DNA from: Gonocerus acuteangulatus
Lineage: Eukaryota; Arthropoda; Insecta; Hemiptera; Coreidae
DNA length: 64,000 nucleotides
Assembly (NCBI GenBank): GCA_946811695.1
Contig: OX328128.1
Span: 28,118,510 to 28,182,509, forward strand
Direction: 5' to 3'
Positions 23,572 through 32,558 of the stretch are shown here, in pieces. The notes under the pieces are model-generated. The model searched no databases. It saw nothing but the letters and a program-made list of their open reading frames with translations, and had not been told where the DNA came from. A program made the translations under genes and the position numbers. How positions within the stretch are numbered: position 1 is the first letter of the stretch; each line of letters begins with the position of its first letter.

Positions 23572-23815
23572 CTAATTAGGAATTCCGAGCATCAACCGAT
23601 GGCGATGTTGAAGGCCCCAATAAAATAATATGCTTTCTTTCCTCACACGTCGTGGTTTGGAAGCATTTGTGGCGTTTGAATTGGCAATCTGGACCCAACT
23701 CGTGAGATTGTTGGTCATTTTCACATCAGCTACTCTTCCGGTCTTCTTTCTTTTCTTAGATCTGGGTGGCTCATTCGCCACTTCATCTTGATCACTCTCA
23801 CTCATCATTTTAACG
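23572..23815 (-). other. Unrecognised basic ORF segment
   Basis: The minus strand is open from a point inside the minisatellite to a stop at 23572. Outside the repeat it reads about 78 residues from MMSESDQDEVANEP, with a nuclear-localisation-like PPRSKKRKKTGR, followed by a Ser/Asn-rich and Arg/His-rich part ending in IPN. It could be the N-terminus of a transposon protein or an exon of an unidentified gene. No family was recognised and no splice partner found. Confidence 0.25.
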
Positions 23816-23825
23816 ACGTGCAGGT

Positions 23826-24118
23826 GATTTAGGGAGAACATAGAAGATGGGCTTAGGAGGAATATAGAAGGTGGTATTAGGAAGGGTAAAGAACCTGGTA
23901 TTAGGAAGAACATTGAGGGTGATATTAGGAAGGATATTAAAGGTGGTATTAGAAAGGACATGGAAGGAGGTTTTGGGAAGGATAATGAAGGGAAGCTATT
24001 AGGAAAGGTATTGAAGGAGGTATTTGGAAGGACATTGAAGTTGGTATTAAGAAAGAATTGAAGTTGGTATATAGGAAGGATATTGAAGGTGGTATTAGGA
24101 AGGGTATAGAAGCTGCTA
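23826..24118 (+). repeat. 27-bp minisatellite, array 1
   Basis: About ten diverged units built on GGTATTAGGAAGGATATTGA, period 27 bp, so any frame stays open through the array (giving Phe-Leu-Ile-Pro-rich translation on the minus strand). The same unit occurs in opposite orientation at 29435-29675. Confidence 0.85.
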
Positions 24119-24741
24119 TTAGTTTAGCTCATTAAACAGGACGTGATCTGTTGCGGCGGGAAGCGATCCGATGATCGCCACGGCGCACAGTGGTCAAAAA
24201 TAGCCAAAAAGCGCTCGAAACTTGATTTTTTGAAGTATTTGCTCCGAACCCATTCGCCTTAAATATATGTTAAATACCTCGTGAGAGTGCCATTTCTTGA
24301 GTTATAGGCCCCTAACGTTGATTGCTGCACGGTGGTTAATCATTGAAGTACTAGAAACGAAGAAAATTTCCCAAATCCTCATGTACCAAAATCGTTCCTT
24401 CAACTTTACTTTTTCAGACCGATAAGGTTGACGCATGTTTTTCTTGTTTTAATGGGATGTTCGAAGGGCAAAAAAAAAATATTTTTGTATTTTTCGAATC
24501 GCCTTCATGGACGGGAATGTAAAAAAATACACGTTTCGTTACAAATTTCGTTTTGTCATATAGCTTTTGCGTCTCTCTAATTTCGGGCTTAAATATTCCG
24601 TGGGCATGTATAGAAATACCCCAGACTGAAATTAGCTGCATAAGTCTGCCTACATCGGTGCTAGAGGTGAAGGAACTCGGCAAATGACTAACAGACAGAC
24701 GCGCGTTATCTCTATGCAAACATTAGAATCAAATCGAAGTC

Positions 24742-24746
<5 letters not shown>

Positions 24747-24798
<52 letters not shown>
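24747..24798. repeat. Poly-T tract inside the Transib element
   Basis: About 52 T residues with no obvious attached SINE body; possibly the reversed poly-A of a truncated retroposon. Confidence 0.95.
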
Positions 24799-24800
<2 letters not shown>

Positions 24801-24822
24801 AGTACGGTGTTGACTGCAAAAA

Positions 24823-25056
24823 ATGTCTGATGTGATCCGAATGAAAACTCGTGTCCTAGTTGAAATATTGTTGAATTCAAACGACAAAAGTGTACTTACG
24901 GTATGCGAGAATTTGACAGATCAATTTCCATTAGCCGATGAGCATATTTCGTTAAACCTACGGAAATTATCTCAAACTGTTGTGCTGAAATTTAAAAAAA
25001 AGTTAGCTAAAATAGGAGCAGATCTTTTTTTTTTTTTTTTTGTTAATTGGTTTTGA
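24823..25056 (+). pseudogene. ORF remnant inside the Transib element
   Basis: A 77-codon frame starts at ATG 24823 (MSDVIRMKTRVLVEIL...) and includes a CENLTDQFPLADEHISLNLR segment and a lysine-rich LKFKKKLAKIG. It is lost in a T tract at about 25025. Its position just inside the element fits the N-terminus of a transposase or captured exon, but no RAG1-like catalytic region is visible and the family was not recognised. Confidence 0.3.
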
Positions 25057-25954
25057 CCCCCTGAGCCCAGCCGAGTGCAGTTCTGAGGCGGTGGCGACCA
25101 CAAAAAAAATTGTCATGTGAGTGACTTATCAATACCTTCATTGTAGTTATAAGACTGGTAAGTGTGCACGATTTCAGGTTTCTAAACCAACAATATCAAA
25201 TGTTATTGAGTTTTGAGCGCTTTTTGACCACTGTGCGGCGGTCTTCGATTCGGGGGCACCACATAGGACATGTTTTGCGAGCAATAAAGTAAACTGGTTG
25301 TTTTCTGGAGAACAGGTCGCGCTATTATTATTGTTGCGTTACTCATGGGAAGTATCAAAGGAATACACATATTTTTGCACTTGTTCAAAGAATAATTCAG
25401 TTTGTTCGCTCATTTTACCAAACTGATCGCGCGACAAATCTGTAATTTTTTTTTAACTGTATCGCCCGGTGATAAAGATTACCTCGCAGCGACAGATTGT
25501 CCTTAGTTTAATACTACTAGATCACCTACCACCCTCGGTCAGATATCGCTGCCCGCCTTCAGATCGCGTCCTATGTGCCCAAGCCTTAAAACTTTGTTTG
25601 TTACTTCCACAGAGGTAGGTATACGTGAATACGTGAACTAGTTCGTTCATGAACTACACACCCTTTTCCTAAAGTCCATACAAAATGCCAAAATTGCTAT
25701 AAATACTATGGGAGAGCGAATTAGATAAAAATTCTCATTTTAAACCAATTTTTTGTTTGACAATGTATTTTTATTATTCAGATAAAATTAAAAAAAAAAA
25801 AAATTGGTTTGACGCTAGCGCTATTAGTAGTTTCCCCGAAAAACTCTGTTGATAACGTATCCATGACACCATTGAATTTACTTGGATTTTGTTAATGTAC
25901 TCTCCAAGTTTTTTTAAGCTACGTTTACGAATTTTTCTTTGCTAATTCCCGAAA

Positions 25955-25979
25955 ATGTCACATTTTGAAGACTTTGAAG
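25955..25979 (+). CDS. Zinc-finger gene exon 1
   Basis: Codes MSHFEDFE plus the first base of Gly, then a GTAATT donor. The ending FE-G before a phase-1 intron recurs at the ends of exons 3 and 4, which supports the start and splice choice. Confidence 0.7.
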
Positions 25980-28086
25980 GTAATTTTTATATTTTCATAC
26001 TATTATAAGCGTTGTTATATCTGGCCATTCACTTAAGTTTTGTAAATTTTAAATTAATAATGAATTCATTCGATCAATTGGCTGGGTAATGTAAGGTTAT
26101 AAAGAACAAAATTGCTGTTCTAAGGAATTAATTCTTAAGATATATAGTGATTAAAAGTGTTTGTAGAAAACTGTTAATTATTGTTTATGTTAGACTTAAT
26201 AAATAAGTTTATCTACTCAGCTTCAATCATTATCATTTGTTGTTTACATATAGAATTTACTTAAAGCTTTGTTATTTGGTTTTAATGAAAGATACTTCTT
26301 TGTATTCTTAAGAACACAAAGTGAACGTGTAAGTTCTGTGAACTATTATGTGCTACTATTATTATTATTATGTATAACTATAATAATATTCCCAAAGGAT
26401 GTTCAATCTAGCTGTCCTTCTTCTGACTTAATTTTCTTTATTGATCAGGGCCGGAAGCTGCTGACAATATTCTTGAGGTTGTTATCAAACAAGAAGACTC
26501 TGCTGAAGAGGAAGTTCATTCGTCAAACTCAGGTATTTAAGCTTCCATACTTATAATTTGATTTATCTTTCTCCATAAGATATTAATTAGGTACGTAGAA
26601 AATCGATTGGAGGGAGATTTAAAAAAGAATTTAAATAGCTTGGAATGAGAACAGATACATAGCCCATTCAGGAAGAAAGATACAAGTCTGGAAATACAGT
26701 TTTTATTTTACCTGACCCCAACGGCCCGGTGAACAATAAATACTAAATGACTTTGATTATTTGCTTAGTGCATCCTAAAGAAATAACTAGAAGTATTTAA
26801 TGTGCTTTCAATGAATCTTGGAATGTTCTTTAATTTAGTAGTAATTAATTTTTCCTTCAGGGCTCGAGGATACTTATATGGAAGTAAAAGAGGAGTCTCA
26901 GCTAGATTCAGAGGAAGAGATAGAACACTTTGAAGGTAAATCAACGGATGTGTCTTTTTATTAATTATTGTACTACTCTAGCCAAAATAAGGAGGGAGGA
27001 TTGTTTCCTCCATTGGTCCATATAGGTTGACCTCATGACGCAATCCAGATGTGCCGACTAGAAAATTCCAGGTTTCAGAACCCATAGATTATTAAAATAA
27101 CGATGGTTCGAATTTGTGTGTTTTTGAGTTCATATGCTTGCAGGTACTTGTTTAATAGGTCCCTTAATGTAGGAAAATAAATGAAACCATTTTAGAGGCG
27201 ACCGTTTTTGAGTAAAGTGGAAAAATTGTTATTGAATCAAGTTTTTGGGTTGGGTACTTAGAATCATAGGGTTCAGTTGAAATATTTTCTGCATGTTTGA
27301 AATTCATCCAAACTAAAATGTTTAAATTTTGGTTACGTTTGGAGATAAGGAAGGAATATAATATAATGTATTATTAACAGACACAAACATTATTCGGACC
27401 TTGGTAGTATATTTTCTAAAATATCTCGAAAAAGGTTGCGAAATTGTGAAAAGTGGAAGGTGACCATTTAAAAGATGAAGGATCTCAATCGGATAAATAA
27501 GTGCTTAAAACTTACAAAGTGTTAGTTTTGTTCTTTTGATCAGTGTCTTGTAACTGTTTACCTCACGTTTTTTTTTCAGTGCTTTTAACAGTAAAATGAT
27601 TATTTTAGTAAAACGAAGTAACAAAATGAGAAACGTATTGGTTACAGTGTTTCCAAGAGCAAACGTTGAGAAAGAGCTTGGAGTAATTTCCGCTGCCAGT
27701 TTCCGTTTGTGGCGCCTAGAAACTTAATTCTCTGTGAGATTTCAATTTATATTTTTCAGGAAAGATCAAAACCTATCAATAACTGCTTCTATTCCTTTAC
27801 TAATGGCACTAGAGATATGAACGGAACCGCGCCAAGATGACACAGCTCTTGCGAGTCAGTCTGAAAAATAGAAGTGGTGACTACTTTAAAAAAAGAAAAT
27901 ACCTAAGCTATCCTATCCTGGATAGAAAAGGATGGTAACTTGTAGATAAGCTGCCCTAGAAATCAGTGTTATGTTTAAGTATATATTAAAAGTTTAATAA
28001 ATATATAAATTAATTTTAATTAATCTTTTCATTAATGAAAGATATATTTAGGACAGATTATCCATCAATAACAATCTCTTTACAGT

Positions 28087-28156
<70 letters not shown>

Positions 28157-31100
28157 TTATGTATGTATATGAAAATATATGAACACAAAGGCATTTTTAA
28201 TAAGGTGATGGATATCTATAATACGTGAGTTTTGGTGGTCATGTGCCAAACAGTTTTGTTTTGAATTTTTCTAATAAAAATGTTCTATATTTATTTATAA
28301 TAAAAATGTTCTTAAAATATCCAGAAATACATTTTTAGGTATATTTATTATATTGTAAATCCTTTGTGATTGTGAGCCAAAATTAATTCTAATAATGACT
28401 GAGATTGAGAGGGGCCCCCCCAAAAAAAAAACATTTTGTCCAGGAAGAGGTCCCCGGACAATGGAAAATTAACCACCCCTGGTCCATGTAACAAATAATT
28501 GTCTCTTGTCCTTAACCAGTGATTATTCTATGCCATTTTACTGTAAGGAAAGCTTGATATATTTAATACATTTTTTGTTAAAATTTCACTGCAATTTCAT
28601 TTTCAATTAATACAATTGTTCTTCAGGGGCTGGAGAATCATACGTATTTATAAAAGAGGAGCAGCTGATAGATTACGAGGAAGAGACTGATCCTTTTGAA
28701 GGTAATACAATGAATTCATTTTTTTTTTCGTGTGTTTCCTCCCTCCCTCCATGGGGAGGAAACTCACTTACGAGGTTTATCTCATGATACAATCTGGAAG
28801 TCCCGACTACAAAATTTCACATTTCAGATACCATGATCATGAAAATAGCAGTGGTTCAAATGAGTATATATATAGTTTTGTTACTTGGTACTAATCTAGT
28901 AACCTTTTCAACCAGAGATGGGTTCAGTAAAGTACAATGAAATCCAATAATTAATTTTATTACTTGTATTTGAATTACAATGTAATCTCATTGAATTGTA
29001 CTTCAATACATAGTAATTATAATTACTCAGGAAATCTGTTAAAATGTAAATTACAATGTATTCAGATACTTTGTAATTTAATTACGTTTGTTGCTAGTTA
29101 TGGATGGATATAACAGAATATATATTTTTTTATTCCCCTTAATTTGGTCAAATTTCTAAAATATTATGTAACATTTGAAATATTGTTTAGCTATGGAATA
29201 CATAATAAGTTACGAGGTTAATTTCATGGTTGTTATTTTCTTGCCGTGAATCTGTATCAAGGTCATGTTAATTAACTTAAACTTTCACGACGGAGTCCAG
29301 TCGGAAGAAGGCCCGAGTGAACCTCACTGAGCTATAGGAGGACACTGATGATAAGGTTGTGACCTCGAAAACATTCTCTTGAATAAAAGGAATAAAAAAG
29401 TGGAGGTGCTTGACCAGTGTTGCGTCCTATTTTCCTTTAATATCCTTCCTAATACCACCTTCAATACCCTTCCTTATTCCAGCTTATATACCCTTCCTAC
29501 TACAACCCCGTCAATATCCTTCCTAATACTACTTTCATTATCCTTCCCAAAACCTCCTTCGATACCCTTCCTAATACCACCTTCAATATCCTTAATACCA
29601 CCTTCAATGCTCTTCCTAATACCAGATTCTATACCATTTCTAATACCACCTTCAATATACTTCCTAATACTATTTTTAGACACAAACCTGGCTCTTTATT
29701 GTCCACCTCCTCTCCACTGATTTACTCGATGAGGTAAGAAACTCATATTTTTCAAACATACACAATTACATTATTCAAATCAATATGTTATCAATTTGTC
29801 TGTAATTATACTAACTTTCAAAAGACTAACACAGTAATTAATTATACTGGATACCTGAAATAATTTTAGGTTAACTAAACTTCTATAAAGAGAGCGTAAG
29901 AACCAAAAAGTTACTCGCACTAAAATCCAATCCTAATCCTAATCCCTAAAATAATTAATTATTAGTTTAATCTGTTACATATTAATTAGATTAACAATTA
30001 CAGTAGTAATTGTAATACAGTTAATTGTTAAACTAATTATTTTTGCCCAAAAATTATTATTTGATGATTTCTTATGCTGGGGGGGGGGGGGTGATAATCA
30101 CGAAGGTATAAATGCCAGTACTTACTATTTAAATTCTTCTTCGAACTTTACACCTAGTTGGCCAAGTCAGGAATTAAAATGTGGATTTCAGCGGTTCTCC
30201 TTTGGCTCTCCGTATTCCCATAGAGCATTCATTACATTTAAGTTAGTGGGCGCCAGATCAGATTCCTATGCTTTTATTAAAGTTCTTTTTATAAAAGAAT
30301 TTTCTTAAAAGAAATGTGATGGCTTCAAAATACCCCTATTACACTAAAACATTTGAGTAAGATTTTTCTGACATTTTCCTTTGGCAATTATTATTATGGC
30401 TTTTTAATAAAGCAAATTGCATTTTTCTGAGTTGAACCATGGATCGCTGAACATGAGTTGAAGGAGTAAATCACAGTATGCTGTAGGGTGTCTACTGCAT
30501 GAAAAAGTCACGAAAATCATGAAAAGGCCACTAAATTGAAAATAGGGCATGAAAGTCCCGAAAGTCATGAATTTTGACTGAATGAGTCTTCTGCGCATTC
30601 CTAATTGTCGTCGTTTTCATATGGCGACTGAAATCTGCCTCCCCATCCTCTCCTCTGTAAGATTCCTTTGTAGTAGCATTTACACATCTATTTTCCATTA
30701 TTTACATGTATTTTTATTTCTCTTTATTCATATTCAGATTTTAATATTGAATTTATGTACACTTTAATTTACTAAATTATGTACATTGACAATAAATATT
30801 TAGTTAGTAATATTTTTAGAAATTTTGAATTCTACTACCATTGTTCAAAATTTTTGAGGCCTCAAATTCCATATTCATTCTAAATTTTTTACTATCATCG
30901 TTTCTTCACATTTTTAATTAATGAAACTGTCCTCTTTAACATATGATGCACATTTTATACAGTTTTAAATTGTAATCTTGTAGATTTCACGGTAATCTGT
31001 GTAAGGTTACAATTAATTTTAAACTAAAAGTTAAGGCTTTTTCTTTTCAAGTGAAATTATTTTTGTTTTAAGGGGCATGAAATTCGCATTTAAAGTCATG

Positions 31101-32506
31101 AAAATGTCACAAAAAAGTTATGAAATTAGCATTTACAAAAGTAGTAGACACCTTGTGCTAGGTACTGGTTCCTCAAAACATTCAGTTTCTTTTTTCACTG
31201 ATGACCATGTTTTTGAAGAATTGTCTTGTACTTTTTACATGCAGGTGTTAGTCTCTGTTTTTATAGGTTTGGTTGCGAATGTTGTATAAATAAATATAAC
31301 GATGTTACTCAGTAACCTTCGAATTGGTTGTCAACCACCAAAAAGTTTTTGTCAAATTTATTTTATGAAAGATCTATTTCAAAGAAAAAACACACATATT
31401 TGGTGACACAATATTTTGTTGTCACCAAATATTTTTATTTCCTCTGAAGCATTTATATATATATATGGACATTTATCTTGAGTCACAACTGTTTAAAGTG
31501 CTCTTGGCCATTGGGTTTCTCTCCAATTACCAAAAAGCTTCAAGTACCGAGACTGAAGAATTGAATGTAGGACCAGAGCTCTTCTGGAAAAAGCAAATTT
31601 AAGGAGAAATAAAATAAAAATCCCCTCGTAGAAAATGTATATAAACAAATTTTTGGTAGTCTTTTATTCTTGTGTAACTTATTTTTACTTAGTTATTCTA
31701 ATATGTTTATTTAATTGAACAGAGATTGATGCCGCAGACAATGTTGAGATTGTTATTAAATCCGAAGAAGACGATATTACAGAAGAAGTTCATCCATCAA
31801 CCTCCGGTAATTAATATCGCATATTTTTACACTTTAGTTCTCTCTCTTCTATAGCCTGTCCTGATAGATCGTACAGTTCAATTGTTCATGTATGAACTTC
31901 TGGGAGTGAAATATTCCATACGATTCTGCTATTTCAATGAACATCATTCTACATGAAAAAGAGAGAGTAAATTTTTATCAACACTTAACCCAAAACAATT
32001 TAAACCGGTGTGAAAACTTCCTAGTGTTAAGGTTATAAAAGTGGATTTCTTCCTGCGAGTTAATCCATGGGAATATTGGCTTAGCCCTTAAAATGTTGTG
32101 TCATGTCAGGTACATTGACCACATGTTAGGAGTGTTTTTTTTTTGTTTTTTTTTTAACAGCGTATCAGCTGTTTGGCTATTAGCGCCGGGCTATCTATAG
32201 GTCGCCACCCTATTAACAGCACGTGGTCGGTCACCCATTCTGGTGCTGACCACGCCCGACGTTGCTTAACTTCGGTGATCTACGGGAACCAGTGCATTCA
32301 ACGTGGCTACGGCCATTGGCTGTTAGGAGTGTTAAACGAAAGTATGCAATTCTTGTGCTCCTAGAGTGATAAATTAGTTTCGGATCCTTATTTACAATTT
32401 CTGTTTGTTTTAGACGTGGTTTTTAGATGTAGCAATGAATTTTTTATTTTTTTTTATTTTTTTTTAAATATTATAATAAGCTATTCCTTTATTATTTACA
32501 GTTTTA

Positions 32507-32558
<52 letters not shown>

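Larger units (their letters stand above)
24186..25235 (+). mobile_element. Transib-type element with RSS-like ends
   Basis: Ends start CACAGTGGTCAAAAA on both strands, i.e. the RSS heptamer CACAGTG typical of Transib and RAG substrates. The flanking duplication is the GC-rich 5-mer CGGCG (24181-24185 and 25236-25240), as known for Transib. The left end has 10 extra bp (TAGCCAAAAA) before GCGCTC, whereas in the right end GCGCTC follows directly. At 1,050 bp the element is too short for a full transposase and is interrupted by a 52-bp T tract, so it is a non-autonomous or deleted copy. Confidence 0.8.

Noticed and set aside
29379..29720. A Pro/Ile/Phe-rich 113-residue secreted-like protein
   Set aside because: The frame is generated by the 27-bp minisatellite, which stays open in several frames on both strands.
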